Assembly: GCA_947570695.1 (NCBI GenBank)
Contig: CANOVB010000004.1
Coordinates: forward strand, 33,092-97,091
Direction of reading: 5' to 3'
DNA length: 64,000 bases
From: an uncultured Clostridium sp.
GTDB taxonomy: Bacteria; Bacillota; Clostridia; TANB77; CAG-508
In this document: one piece after another, positions 1 through 8,436 of the stretch
Position numbering within the stretch: the first letter of the stretch is position 1
Layout: the number at the start of each line of letters is the position of its first letter
Made by a program: the position numbers and the translations under genes
Notes under the pieces: generated by a model
The model's input: the letters and a program-made list of their open reading frames with translations, nothing else
Database searches by the model: none
Told to the model about the DNA's origin: nothing

Positions 1-549
1 ATTTTCAAATTTGAATTCTTTTTTTAACATAGCATAAAATAAATATCTATCATCTTCTTCAGTGCTAAGAGCTGATTCTGACCAATCTAATTTATCTAAA
101 ATATCACTAGTTTCATCAAATTTATCTTTTATACCATTTTCAATTTCTTCTTTTAATTCTAAAGTTTTAAGTCCAAATTTTTTATAATAGTATTCTTCTG
201 AAATATCTTCTTCCTTAAAAGTTTGTTTATTCAAATTTTCTACTACTTTTAATTGAGGATTAAAAACAATTTCTTGTCCTACAACTTCATTTTGCATGTC
301 ATTCCAAACTAATTGAAAAGTTCCACACCATGCGCTATTTGGTTTTAATTCTTCTAAATTAGTTGCTAAAACTTCAATTTCGTTATTTTCTTCTTTTTTC
401 TCTTCTTTTTCTTCTATTCCATTATTATTTAAATCTGATATATTATTGCTGGGCACTATTTGTTCTTCATTTTTAGTAACAAATATTGATACTAATATTC
501 CAGCAAGAATTATTGCTATTATAATTAAAATAATATATTTTTTGTCCAT
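1..549 (-). CDS. Membrane-anchored hypothetical protein, C-terminus cut by window edge
   Basis: An open frame begins with ATG at 549 and stays open to base 1, giving 183 residues with no stop, so the gene continues outside the window. The N-terminus is one hydrophobic stretch (about residues 5-24, rich in Ile/Leu/Ala) after Met-Asp-Lys-Lys, which fits a signal anchor or uncleaved signal peptide. A Glu/Lys/Asn-rich linker (about 27-60) follows, then a soluble part starting near NSAWCGTFQLVW. I do not recognise the family. Function unknown; it probably acts outside the membrane. It lies downstream of thrS on the same strand, separated by a terminator. Confidence 0.7.
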   Translation of the reverse strand, partial: MDKKYIILIIIAIILAGILVSIFVTKNEEQIVPSNNISDLNNNGIEEKEEKKEENNEIEVLATNLEELKPNSAWCGTFQLVWNDMQNEVVGQEIVFNPQLKVVENLNKQTFKEEDISEEYYYKKFGLKTLELKEEIENGIKDKFDETSDILDKLDWSESALSTEEDDRYLFYAMLKKEFKFEN

Positions 550-775
550 AATTTTTTATATAAAATCCTTTCTTCTGTATTTAATATGTATAGATTATAT
601 CCACTTTTTAAAGAATTATCAATAGAAATTTGAGTTTTTTTAATAAAATTTGTAACTTTTTATAAAAATATTTATATTTTCTGCAATTTTTTTATACTTA
701 ATAAATTTTAAAAAAATTAACACAATAAAATTCTTTCAATTTTTTTAAGTTTTCTTGCAAATATACTAAAAAATT

Positions 776-806
776 AAAGTAAACTCATTTTTTGGAGTTT
801 ACTTTA
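776..806 (-). terminator. Rho-independent terminator after thrS
   Basis: An inverted repeat (AAAGTAAACTC / GAGTTTACTTT) with a short A/T loop sits 24 bases past the thrS stop. In the minus direction it is followed by a T-rich tail. It separates thrS from the next gene. Confidence 0.75.
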
Positions 807-829
807 ATTCTTTAAAGCTTTACTTTTTA

Positions 830-2590
830 TTATCTTGAAAAATTCTCTACTTCATTTTTTATTTTCTCTATAAATTTATCTATAGGCATAGCTCCAATAT
901 CTCCATCTTTTCTTACTCTTACTCCAACTGCATTTGCTTCAATTTCCTTTTCTCCTAATATAAGCATATATGGTACTTTTTGAAGTTGTGCTTCACGAAT
1001 TTTATATCCAATCTTTTCTTGTCTTTCATCTAATTCTACTCTTATTCCTTCTTCTGAAAGTTTTTGAACTACTTTTTGTGCATATTCTTTTTGATTATCT
1101 GATATTGGTAATACTTTTACTTGTACTGGTGCAAGCCATGTTGGAAAAGCTCCTGCAAAGTGTTCTGTTATTATTCCAATAAATCTTTCAAAAGATCCAA
1201 ATAATGCTCTATGAATTAATATTGGTACTTTTTTATCTCCATTTGAATCTATATAAGATAAATTAAATCTAAGTGGTAATTGGAAATCTACTTGTACTGT
1301 TCCCATTTGCCATTCTCTTCCTAAGCAATCTTTCATCTTGATATCAATCTTAGGTCCATAAAAAGCTCCATCACCTTCATTAATTCTATATTGTCCTGCT
1401 CCACAAAGTTCATCTAATACATCTCTTAAATTAGCTTCTGCTTTATTCCATAATTCAATATCACCCATGTAGTCTTCTGGTCTTGTTGATAATGTTAATT
1501 CAAAATCAAGTCCAAATATTCCATATAAATATTTTGCTATTTCAACTATATCCTTAATTTCAGAAGCAATTTGATCTTCTGTAATAAAGTTGTGGGCATC
1601 ATCTTGACGAAACATTCTAACTCTAAATAATCCATTTAGTTGCCCTGATTTTTCATTTCTATGAATAACATCAATATCATTAAATCTTAATGGTAAATCT
1701 TTATAACTTCTTAGTTTTGACGCAAATATTTTTATAGCATTTGGGCAGTTCATTGGTTTTAAGGCTTGTTCTTTTCCATCTGAATCTGTTAGTACAAACA
1801 TATCTTCTTTATAGTGATCCCAATGTCCTGAAGTTTTCCAAAGCTCACTACTATTTAATTGAGGACCTGAAAATTCCATATATCCTCTTTTTTCATGCTC
1901 TTTTCTCCAAAGATCAATTAAAATATTCATCATTTTAAAACCTTTTGGCATCCAATATGCCATACCTGGAGCTGTTTCATCAAAGAAAAATAAATCTAAT
2001 TCTTTTCCAAGTTTTCTATGATCTCTTTTTTTAGCTTCTTCTATCATATTTAGATATTCTTCAAGTTCACTTGCCTTTGGGAATGATATTCCATAAATTC
2101 TTTGTAACATTTTATTATGTTCGTCGCCTCTCCAATAAGCTCCTGATGATGTTAATAATTTTACAGCTTTTACTGCTCCTGTTGTAGGTAAATGTGGTCC
2201 TCTACAAAGATCTGTAAATTCGCCTTGTTTATAAAAAGAAATAACTTCTCCTTCTGGTAAATCTTTAATTAGTTCTACTTTATAAGGCTCTTCTTTTTCT
2301 TCCATAAATTTAATTGCTTCTTCTCTTGGAAGTTCAAATCTTTCGATTGGTAAATCTTCTTTAATTATTTTTTTCATTTCCTCTTCAATTTTTAATAAAT
2401 CTTCTTCTGAGAAAGGTTTTTCTATATCAAAATCATAGTAAAAACCGTGTTCAATAGATGGTCCTATTGCAACTTTTACTCCAGGAAATAATCTTTTTAC
2501 AGCTTGTGCCATAATATGTGAAGTTGTATGCCAATAAAGACTTTCTTCAACTTCTCTTGTTTGTCCTCCATGTAATTTAATTTTAAACAT
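830..2590 (-). CDS. thrS: Threonine--tRNA ligase, short form lacking the TGS domain
   Basis: Charges tRNA-Thr with threonine in the cytoplasm. The 586 residues contain the editing-domain motif HTTSHIMAQA near residue 21, class II core motifs with MNCPN (zinc-binding Cys) near 280 and RNEKSGQLNGLFRVRMF near 310, and a C-terminal anticodon-binding domain. Bacterial ThrRS is usually about 640 residues with an N-terminal TGS domain. Here the protein starts almost directly at the editing domain, so TGS is absent. The ATG at 2590 has a good upstream GGAG, and the leader carries a T-box, which supports both the start and the identity. Expression should rise when tRNA-Thr is uncharged. Confidence 0.97.
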   Translation of the reverse strand: MFKIKLHGGQTREVEESLYWHTTSHIMAQAVKRLFPGVKVAIGPSIEHGFYYDFDIEKPFSEEDLLKIEEEMKKIIKEDLPIERFELPREEAIKFMEEKEEPYKVELIKDLPEGEVISFYKQGEFTDLCRGPHLPTTGAVKAVKLLTSSGAYWRGDEHNKMLQRIYGISFPKASELEEYLNMIEEAKKRDHRKLGKELDLFFFDETAPGMAYWMPKGFKMMNILIDLWRKEHEKRGYMEFSGPQLNSSELWKTSGHWDHYKEDMFVLTDSDGKEQALKPMNCPNAIKIFASKLRSYKDLPLRFNDIDVIHRNEKSGQLNGLFRVRMFRQDDAHNFITEDQIASEIKDIVEIAKYLYGIFGLDFELTLSTRPEDYMGDIELWNKAEANLRDVLDELCGAGQYRINEGDGAFYGPKIDIKMKDCLGREWQMGTVQVDFQLPLRFNLSYIDSNGDKKVPILIHRALFGSFERFIGIITEHFAGAFPTWLAPVQVKVLPISDNQKEYAQKVVQKLSEEGIRVELDERQEKIGYKIREAQLQKVPYMLILGEKEIEANAVGVRVRKDGDIGAMPIDKFIEKIKNEVENFSR

Positions 2591-2720
2591 AATAAATCTC
2601 CTTCTCGCCTTTTGGCGTATAAAAATTTATTTAAGCTTTTAACTTTATAGGAGCTTTTTATAAAAAACAACTATTTTAGTATTAATGATATCCTATCAGC
2701 AAGAAAATAGTAACTTGATA

Positions 2721-2955
2721 CAAAAAGCCCCTATAAGCTTTACTTAGCTTATAGGGGTAAGTTTATTTCTTACGGTTCCACCCTACTGTTTAACTCTTAA
2801 CGGATTTTAACGCATCTTACACGCCACTTTTTCAAGTAGAAACTCCAAGGTAGTTTTTCAAATTTGTTTTCTAAGATTAGCTTTCAGCTATTAACTAATC
2901 CTCTCTGTTAGTAACCTCAATTTTACTTTTCCTCTTCATAGTTCATATATACTAC
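2721..2955 (-). promoter_or_regulatory. T-box leader of thrS
   Basis: The leader contains the conserved T-box sequence AGGGTGGAACCGTAAG (about 2769-2784, minus strand). It is followed by a GC-rich terminator (CCCCTATAAGC / GCTTATAGGGG, 2728-2757) with a run of T. Upstream is a stem I region with an AGAGAG element and an ACC triplet in the sequence CTACCTTGGAG that could be the threonine specifier. It controls thrS by sensing uncharged tRNA-Thr. The exact specifier codon is inferred, not proven. Confidence 0.92.
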
Positions 2956-2961
2956 TCTTTT

Positions 2962-2990
2962 ATAATACTACTTTTTCCAAATTATGTCAA
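2962..2990 (-). promoter_or_regulatory. Sigma-A promoter of thrS
   Basis: A TTGACA -35 box and a TATTAT -10 box are separated by exactly 17 bases and lie immediately upstream of the T-box leader. Confidence 0.8.
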
Positions 2991-3070
2991 TTATTTTTAT
3001 ACAATATTTACTATATTTACAATAATTAATAATTTTCAAATAAACAATTAAATGATAATTTAATTAACTT

Positions 3071-3246
3071 ATACAATATTAAGCAAATTATTATTTTATT
3101 CTATTAATTATGTTGTATTATACAAGTTATGATTTATATATCTTTATGTAACATTAAGTAAATTATTATTTATTTTACTAATTATGCTATATTATACAAG
3201 TTATTACTTATATAGCTTTATACAACATTTTAGGCAAATTATTCTT
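3071..3246. repeat. Imperfect tandem repeat, unit about 75 bp, 2.3 copies
   Basis: Units begin near 3073, 3148 and 3222, each containing a variant of ACATTAAGTAAATTATTATT and of TATTATACAAGTTAT. The block is very AT-rich and has no coding capacity. It fills the gap between the thrS promoter and the end of the next gene. Function unknown. Confidence 0.7.
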
Positions 3247-3843
3247 TTATTTACTTTTTCCTTTTAATTTTTCTTTTATATCTAATGGATTTAAATTATA
3301 AAGTAATATTACTGATATAATTGTAAATACAAAAGATTTTAATATTTCTATTATCATTTCTTTTTTATTATCAAATAATTTTATAAATTCTGGTATTCTC
3401 CATATTGGCATAAGTAAAAATACTATTAAAAATATTAATTGTAAAATCTCTCCTATTTTTATTGTTCTTCTCTTATTTTCTTCTCTAATTTCTGTATCAA
3501 AATCTTTTAAATTTCTTTTTATATAAAATATGAAATTAATAATAGTAATACTTATTATTAATATTCCAAATAAAATTTGCGTAATTACTTCATTTCTATC
3601 TTCTTTAAATGAATTTGCATCAATTATACAAATTATTCCAAAAATTATTATTAAACTTGATAGAATTGCAACTGAATAAAACTTTGGTACTAATACTACT
3701 AGCTCATTTAGTTCTACTTTGTTTCTTTTATGGTGTTTATGAAATATTAAATAATAAATAACTCCTAACACAACGAAATAAACTCCAGCTAATATAAAAA
3801 ATGTACTAAATTCTATATTTTTATAATTTAATAATGATTCCAT
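3247..3843 (-). CDS. Multi-pass membrane protein of unknown function
   Basis: A 198-residue protein with about five hydrophobic segments (near 15-35, 55-75, 87-107, 133-150 and 168-188) separated by Lys/Arg/Glu-rich loops. The charged HKHHKRNK stretch after the first segment would be cytoplasmic by the positive-inside rule. I recognise no family. It starts with ATG and lies 55 bases downstream of the CYTH gene on the same strand, so the two may be co-transcribed. Confidence 0.75.
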   Translation of the reverse strand: MESLLNYKNIEFSTFFILAGVYFVVLGVIYYLIFHKHHKRNKVELNELVVLVPKFYSVAILSSLIIIFGIICIIDANSFKEDRNEVITQILFGILIISITIINFIFYIKRNLKDFDTEIREENKRRTIKIGEILQLIFLIVFLLMPIWRIPEFIKLFDNKKEMIIEILKSFVFTIISVILLYNLNPLDIKEKLKGKSK

Positions 3844-3898
3844 TTTTATTTTCTATTTATTAATTTCCTTTCATTTTTAATAAAATATAACTTAAAAG

Positions 3899-4465
3899 CT
3901 AATTTATATAATATTTTTTATCTAAAGGCTCATCAAATTTAATTACTGGAACATTTGAAATATTAATATTATAAAATTCTCTAAACACTCCTTGTACATC
4001 TACAGAAGTTACTTTTGAATTATCAACTTCTAAAAGCTTTATCATATCTTTTACTGATTTTTCATCTTTTCCTTCTATTTCAAGATATGTTGGTATATAA
4101 GGCCAAGAATCGAAATCTAATTCTACATCATTTAATATATATCTTGTTCTTTTATTTTCCTGATAAGTATGTGATTTATATCCTAATTCATTTAAAATGT
4201 TATTTGTTTCTTCAAAGTCTGAAACTTCTATCTCTGTTTCTTTTGTTCCATCTATTTCTAAATTCTTAAGTTCTTTAACTGTTAATGTAGTTTTCTTTCC
4301 ATCTGTTCTTAATCTAATCCATTTATAATCTACTGCTGGTGTAAAATTATATATTCTTCTTTTATAGTCAAAATCAGCAACTTTTTTTCCACCTAAATTT
4401 TCAATTTTTTTAATTAATTCATCTTTGTCTATTTCTAAAACTCTTACTTCATATTCGGTATGCAT
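3899..4465 (-). CDS. CYTH-domain protein (adenylate cyclase class IV / triphosphatase-like)
   Basis: The N-terminus has the CYTH signature in the form EYEVRVLEID, followed by KWIRLRTDGKKTTLTVKE and later RTRYILNDVELDFDSWP and YLEIEG. These are the alternating charged strands of the triphosphate tunnel fold. Members bind triphosphates with metal ions (tripolyphosphatase, thiamine triphosphatase, class IV cyclase). The exact substrate cannot be read from sequence. Length (188 residues) is normal for stand-alone CYTH proteins. A GGAGG lies just before the ATG. Confidence 0.88.
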   Translation of the reverse strand: MHTEYEVRVLEIDKDELIKKIENLGGKKVADFDYKRRIYNFTPAVDYKWIRLRTDGKKTTLTVKELKNLEIDGTKETEIEVSDFEETNNILNELGYKSHTYQENKRTRYILNDVELDFDSWPYIPTYLEIEGKDEKSVKDMIKLLEVDNSKVTSVDVQGVFREFYNINISNVPVIKFDEPLDKKYYIN

Positions 4466-4552
4466 AATATTCCTCCTACAACATATTTATTTGTTAAAAT
4501 TATATCAGAGTTATCTTATTTATACAATTATTTTTTTATCTATATATAATTC

Positions 4553-4581
4553 TTGATTTTTTCTGTGTAAATATATATAAT
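4553..4581 (+). promoter_or_regulatory. Promoter of the tRNA-Thr gene
   Basis: TTGATT and TATAAT boxes with a 17-base spacer end 8 bases before the tRNA, so the tRNA is transcribed on its own from the plus strand. Confidence 0.7.
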
Positions 4582-4589
4582 ATTTCCAT

Positions 4590-4665
4590 GCTCATATAGC
4601 TCAGTTGGTAGAGCAACAGATTCGTAACCTGTAGGTCGGCGGTTCGATTCCGCCTATGAGCTCCA
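4590..4665 (+). tRNA. tRNA-Thr (anticodon CGT)
   Basis: A 76-base cloverleaf with acceptor stem GCTCATA/TATGAGC, D-arm GCTC...GAGC, anticodon loop TTCGTAA, T-arm GGCGG/CCGCC with TTCGATT, and an encoded CCA. Anticodon CGT reads ACG (Thr). The base pair next to the anticodon loop (31-39) is an A-C mismatch; all other stems pair. It is one of the few plus-strand genes in the window. Confidence 0.95.
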
Positions 4666-4720
4666 TTTTAAAACAACTTATGGGCTATAGCAAGTTTGTG
4701 AGTTTTTATTTTATATAAAT

Positions 4721-4757
4721 AACAAAAGTTCTCTTTCTAAGAAAGCGAACTTTTGTT
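4721..4757. terminator. Long hairpin, probable terminator between tRNA-Thr and the ABC gene
   Basis: Inverted repeat AACAAAAGTTC / GAACTTTTGTT with additional CTTTC/GAAAG pairing around a TAA loop. It lies between two convergent units and could end either; neither side has a long T run. Confidence 0.6.
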
Positions 4758-4841
4758 GATTTTGGAATTTAAAACTATGGAAATAAAAAACCTACTCATT
4801 TTCAATTTATTGGGAATCCCATATACTTTAAACTACGATTA

Positions 4842-6443
4842 TTATTTGTTTAAGTTCTTTAATTGATGATTTTCAAATGTATAAAACTTATTGCATATTT
4901 CATTTATTTTTTCATTATGTGTAGCTATTATTAAAGTTTTATTTTTAAAATATTTTAATATAAAATTGACAACTATTTCTTCAGTGTGTTTATCTAAATT
5001 AGAAGTTGGCTCATCTAAAATATAAATGTCTTTATTCATTAAATAACTTCTTAAAATATTAATTCTTCTTTTTTGACCAGTAGATAGTTTTAACCCCTTT
5101 TCGCCTACAACAGAATAAATATTATCTTCAAACAACAATACTTCTTTTAATTCTAGTTCTTCTAAGTATTTTATGATTTCTTCATCTGATATTTTTTTGT
5201 CTAAACATAAGTTATCTTTAATAGACATATTAAAGAGTTCAATTTCTTGACTTATTGTTCCAATATCTAATTTAACATCTTTTAAGTTTTTACTATCAAT
5301 AAGAACCTGTCCTTTGTAAGAATCAATATTCCCTAAGATTAAATTTATAATTGATGTTTTACCTTGACCAGATTGACCTGTAATTGATATTTTATCATTA
5401 TTATTGATTGTAAGGTTATCTACCTTTATTTCTAAATTTGATTTAAGATATTGAATTACAATATTAGATAATGTAATTTCTTTAAAAGATTTCAATTCTT
5501 TTCTATTATCTAAATTTTTAAATATAGATATTAGTTTGTTTTTAATTGCTTTAAGTTCATACCAACTTATTATAGTTCCAGATAGTTCTTCAAATACAAA
5601 TCCCATTTCTACTTGTAATGAAATATAGAAAGTAATTATTCCAAGTGTATCAATTCCATTAGATAAATCGATTGCAGCTTTTATAAGTCCCAAAAAGAAT
5701 GGTACCACTATCAATATATTTCGTAACGCTTCTTCAAAAGAATAATACTTAACATATTTTTTGTTTTCATTATAACACTTCTCACCTTCTCTGCTAATTT
5801 TATTAACAAAATAGTCATCATCATTTAATAATTTTACAGTACGAATATTACTTATAAAATCATTGTATACTGATGAATACTCATATTCTTGATCATATAA
5901 CTTTTCAACTTGAGTATTAGCCTTTTTTAATATTCTAATGCTTAAAAATATACAAATAGCACTTGTTATAAAAGAACTAACGAATAATACTACTGATTGA
6001 TTATATAATGTATAAAACAAAAAAATAAAAGTTATGATTATACTTACATATTCTGCTTGTAATATTTTCTTTACTAATTCACTAATTTTTTCAATTATGT
6101 TTTCAAAATAGCCAGTTTGATATTTTGATATTGTTTCAACTGGTAATTTATTTAATTTTTTATAATATTCTTCATATTGAACATTCGAATATTGATATAA
6201 ATAATTATCACTACATTTTCTTAATAAGTAATTTCCTCCAACACGAAGAGTTTTAGAAATCATAAAAATACCTATAACAATAATGGCTTTCTCTACTGTA
6301 AAAGGTAAAGTTAAAAATAATGTAAAAGCAAATGGAACAAAATAGTAAATAAAATCTAAAAATGCTTCTATTAACAAACAAATTGTTATTTTTTTCTTGT
6401 TAAGCCTCTTAAATATAAAATTAATATTATTATCCTTTTTCAT
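4842..6443 (-). CDS. ABC transporter half-molecule (membrane domain plus ATPase)
   Basis: A 533-residue fused exporter-type half-transporter. About five to six membrane helices occupy residues 20-290. The ATPase has Walker A GQSGQGKTS near 359, signature LSTGQKRR near 454 (a variant of LSGGQ), Walker B DIYILDEPTSNLD near 475 and an H-loop in ATHNE. It would work as a dimer. The substrate is unknown; peptide or drug export is typical of the family. No peptidase C39 domain is present. It stands alone, about 22 kb from the peptide locus, so a role in exporting those peptides is only speculation. Confidence 0.88.
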   Translation of the reverse strand: MKKDNNINFIFKRLNKKKITICLLIEAFLDFIYYFVPFAFTLFLTLPFTVEKAIIVIGIFMISKTLRVGGNYLLRKCSDNYLYQYSNVQYEEYYKKLNKLPVETISKYQTGYFENIIEKISELVKKILQAEYVSIIITFIFLFYTLYNQSVVLFVSSFITSAICIFLSIRILKKANTQVEKLYDQEYEYSSVYNDFISNIRTVKLLNDDDYFVNKISREGEKCYNENKKYVKYYSFEEALRNILIVVPFFLGLIKAAIDLSNGIDTLGIITFYISLQVEMGFVFEELSGTIISWYELKAIKNKLISIFKNLDNRKELKSFKEITLSNIVIQYLKSNLEIKVDNLTINNNDKISITGQSGQGKTSIINLILGNIDSYKGQVLIDSKNLKDVKLDIGTISQEIELFNMSIKDNLCLDKKISDEEIIKYLEELELKEVLLFEDNIYSVVGEKGLKLSTGQKRRINILRSYLMNKDIYILDEPTSNLDKHTEEIVVNFILKYFKNKTLIIATHNEKINEICNKFYTFENHQLKNLNK

Positions 6444-6548
6444 TTTCTATATCACCACCTAAAGTTCTTGTTCTACTAAATTATACTATAAATAGTAAAA
6501 TTTTCATATACTCCCACTTAAAATCTAATAAGAATTCATATCTAATAT

Positions 6549-6625
6549 TTATAGAAAGAGAACAAAATAGAACATTATAAAAATTGCAAAAGACAAAACT
6601 AAATGCAAATGTCCTCGTCTTTGTT
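6549..6625 (-). repeat. Dispersed repeat, copy 1 (upstream of ABC gene)
   Basis: Read on the minus strand, this block (GAGGACATTTGCATTTAG, then TTTTGCAATTT, AATGTTCT, TTCTCTTTCTATA) matches a block at 23440-23515 at roughly 80 percent by eye. Both lie just upstream of a minus-strand gene. It could be a small mobile remnant or a shared regulatory leader. Confidence 0.5.
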
Positions 6626-6632
6626 CTACATG

Positions 6633-6714
6633 CTAAATTTACGTAGTAAATTTGTGTACAAATTAGGGCAAACATTATATTATAGGAATTTCGTAGAAAT
6701 TTCCTATAATATAA
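6633..6714. repeat. Two neighbouring palindromes with GTAG-type loops
   Basis: AAATTTAC-gta-GTAAATTT at about 6633-6651, and an 18-bp near-perfect inverted repeat (TTATATTATAGGAA... / ...TTCCTATAATATAA, 6674-6714) with CGTAG in the loop. A short plus-strand frame running from the second palindrome to 6803 ends in NKIVVSDENVDKSAVKG. It looks like the 3' end of a lost gene but has no recognisable family. The pair may be the remains of a small palindromic element. Confidence 0.45.
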
Positions 6715-6816
6715 CAAAGTTCATAACTTGTATGTGCCTCACTCCAATAAATAAAATCGTCGTATCAGATGAAAATGTTGATAAATCAGCTGTAAAAGGT
6801 TGATTTTTTGTCATTC

Positions 6817-6845
6817 TTGTAATTTACATAAAACTGTGATATAAT
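6817..6845 (+). promoter_or_regulatory. Promoter of the 137-residue foreign-looking gene
   Basis: TTGTAA and TATAAT boxes with a 17-base spacer lie 95 bases before the ATG. Layout and box sequences are very close to the promoter at 7906-7934. Confidence 0.75.
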
Positions 6846-6939
6846 TTATTTTACAAAAAAATTTGAAAGGGTGTGAATAGTCGTAGCATTAAACCAATAA
6901 CCATGTTTTACAACAACTGTTAAATGGAGGAAAGACAGA

Positions 6940-7353
6940 ATGGAATTACCAGAAGCTATAGGAATATCTATGTTTGAAATGAAGCTGTATCAAAAAAATC
7001 TGGCACTACTTCAGGCAAAGTGTGACTCTGCGGAATTTCAAAAATTGTTTCCAGAAGCATTTGGAGACGATGCTTTATTCGCCTACACAATCGATTACCG
7101 GTATGAAGTAGAGAGGCCTACATTGTTCTACGCAGGTGTCAACGAGAATACCAAGAGCATGGCAATTTATTTCCCTGGTTATCTTACTGGGAAAGAGCTA
7201 CAAAACATGCTCGGCCACCTGAAAGGGTTTTTCTACTATGAAACTATTGTGGTTTTTTGTCACAAAACCAATTTCAAAAAGGTAAAAAAAGACCTTGCCG
7301 ATTGGCTGCCAGAAAAAATCAGAATAGTTCCTCTAAAGGATGATGCTCGCTAA
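6940..7353 (+). CDS. Orphan hypothetical protein of higher GC
   Basis: A 137-residue soluble protein with no membrane segment and no recognised domain. A GGAGG precedes the ATG. Codon use (CTG, GGC, GCC, ACC) and base composition differ clearly from the surrounding genes, which suggests recent acquisition. It is on the plus strand as a closed unit with its own promoter and two terminators. Features include an acidic middle (GDDALFAYTIDYRYEVERP) and a C-terminal region with FKKVKKDLADWLPEK. Function unknown. Confidence 0.8.
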   Translation: MELPEAIGISMFEMKLYQKNLALLQAKCDSAEFQKLFPEAFGDDALFAYTIDYRYEVERPTLFYAGVNENTKSMAIYFPGYLTGKELQNMLGHLKGFFYYETIVVFCHKTNFKKVKKDLADWLPEKIRIVPLKDDAR

Positions 7354-7368
7354 AAAACAAATCACCCT

Positions 7369-7443
7369 GAGCATGTTCTAACGTGCTCTTTTGCAAGGAA
7401 TAGCCAATAAATCTCGTATTTGTTGGCTATTCCTTGTCTTTTA
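7369..7443 (+). terminator. Double terminator after the orphan gene
   Basis: A small stem GAGCATGTT/AACGTGCTC followed by TTTT (7369-7392), then a strong stem AAGGAATAGCCAA / TTGGCTATTCCTT (7394-7436) followed by GTCTTTT. Confidence 0.85.
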
Positions 7444-7649
7444 TAAAAATAAGTTGTAGATTAAAAGTTGCAAACCACATCTGCTTATTCTCATTTCCTA
7501 TGTTGGTCATTAACAAATATAAGTGCAATAGGAAATGTATTTCAATTATTTTCCGCAATTATTGCAGTATGGAGATTAGATATAAAAAAATCAAAATAAT
7601 ATTTAAAAAACTATCAGGAGTCCTAAAAAAGTCTCCTTCTTTTTTATTT

Positions 7650-7795
7650 AATAAGATGATGGCTCATACTTTGGATTTGATCAACACATTATTGCCTCTA
7701 GCAAGATTAAGTTCAAATTTATGTCTAAGCATGCACCGGTTGCCCGGTATGATACAATTTATGACTTCGTGTCAAATCATTTAAGCAAGCGCTAA
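7650..7795 (+). pseudogene. Decayed copy of the 88-residue gene at 8016
   Basis: Bases 7700-7795 read SKIKFKFMSKHAPVARY then DTIYDFVSNHLSKR and stop. This aligns residue by residue with the C-terminus of the protein at 8016-8282 (GKIKFDFVTDHSPVALY, then YDFVSNHTSDQ). The preceding 50 bases align in another frame (NKMMAHTLDLINTLLPL against the part ending GLGLALF), so a small indel breaks it. The 5' half is not recognisable. It is more AT-rich than the intact copy, which fits ageing after duplication. It keeps a strong terminator. Confidence 0.75.
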
Positions 7796-7799
7796 ATAA

Positions 7800-7839
7800 A
7801 ACGGAGAAAGTCCCTAGTTGGGGGCTTTCTCCGTTTTTT
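7800..7839 (+). terminator. Terminator after the decayed copy
   Basis: Stem ACGGAGAAAGTCCC / GGGGGCTTTCTCCGT with a TAGTT loop, followed by six T. Confidence 0.9.
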
Positions 7840-7905
7840 ACATATTAAAAAACATTCTATAAAATTTCCCTAAAAAGATTGTCACTATTTGTTCTTTAGT
7901 AATAT

Positions 7906-7934
7906 TTGAAATTTATACAATATTGTGCTATAAT
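7906..7934 (+). promoter_or_regulatory. Promoter of the 88-residue gene
   Basis: TTGAAA and TATAAT boxes with a 17-base spacer lie about 80 bases before the start codon. Confidence 0.8.
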
Positions 7935-8015
7935 ATATACAGCATTACCCCTGGTAAACACCTCGTGTTTACAATTCCTATCAGTCATCTATAGTAAAAA
8001 TTTGGAGGTAAAAAA

Positions 8016-8282
8016 ATGGAACTTACACCCGAAAACGCTATCCTTATCAAGCCCGGTCAAGTCATCACTCTCACCTACCCTGGTGGGCACGTGGAAACCG
8101 GCGTTGTCTATGGCAACGACCAACTGGGTCTGAAGTGCAACCGCAAGGACGGCAGCTATTTTGGACTGGGTCTGGCCCTTTTTACCGGCAAGATCAAGTT
8201 CGACTTCGTGACTGATCATTCGCCGGTTGCCCTCTACGGGAATCGGTATGACTTCGTCAGCAACCACACAAGCGACCAGTAA
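8016..8282 (+). CDS. Small GC-rich orphan protein, 88 residues
   Basis: Begins with ATG after GGAGG. Codons are strikingly GC-rich (ACC, GGC, CTG, GTC) compared with its surroundings, indicating horizontal origin. The protein is mostly beta-like: MELTPENAILIKPGQVITL, a Gly-rich middle and a YDFVSN end. No family recognised. A decayed second copy sits 220 bases upstream in the same orientation. It is a self-contained cassette with its own promoter and terminator. Confidence 0.82.
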   Translation: MELTPENAILIKPGQVITLTYPGGHVETGVVYGNDQLGLKCNRKDGSYFGLGLALFTGKIKFDFVTDHSPVALYGNRYDFVSNHTSDQ

Positions 8283-8287
8283 GTGCC

Positions 8288-8326
8288 AAAATGGGAGCCC
8301 CTCTGAGTAGGGGCTCCCGCCATTTT
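8288..8326 (+). terminator. Strong terminator after the 88-residue gene
   Basis: Stem ATGGGAGCCCCT / AGGGGCTCCC(GC)CAT flanked by AAAA and TTTT. It can act in both directions and would also close the MATE gene unit coming from the right. Confidence 0.85.
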
Positions 8327-8436
8327 CATTTATCATAGCTCTTTCTATTAAATAAAGCTTTCAGCAACTTTGTATAGTAGAAAATACACTTTATTATTAA
8401 ATAAGGTTTTCATCAATTTTTATATTTTGCAGTTAT

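Noticed and set aside
3071-3246. CRISPR-like array.
   Set aside because: Units are about 75 bp, imperfect, without unique spacers, and there are no cas genes.
6481-6717. Minus-strand 78-codon frame upstream of the ABC gene.
   Set aside because: It has no ribosome site and lies over the palindromes and the dispersed repeat.
7434-7784. Plus-strand 116-codon frame as a real gene.
   Set aside because: Its end is the frameshifted text of the decayed 88-residue gene and its start runs through the upstream terminator.
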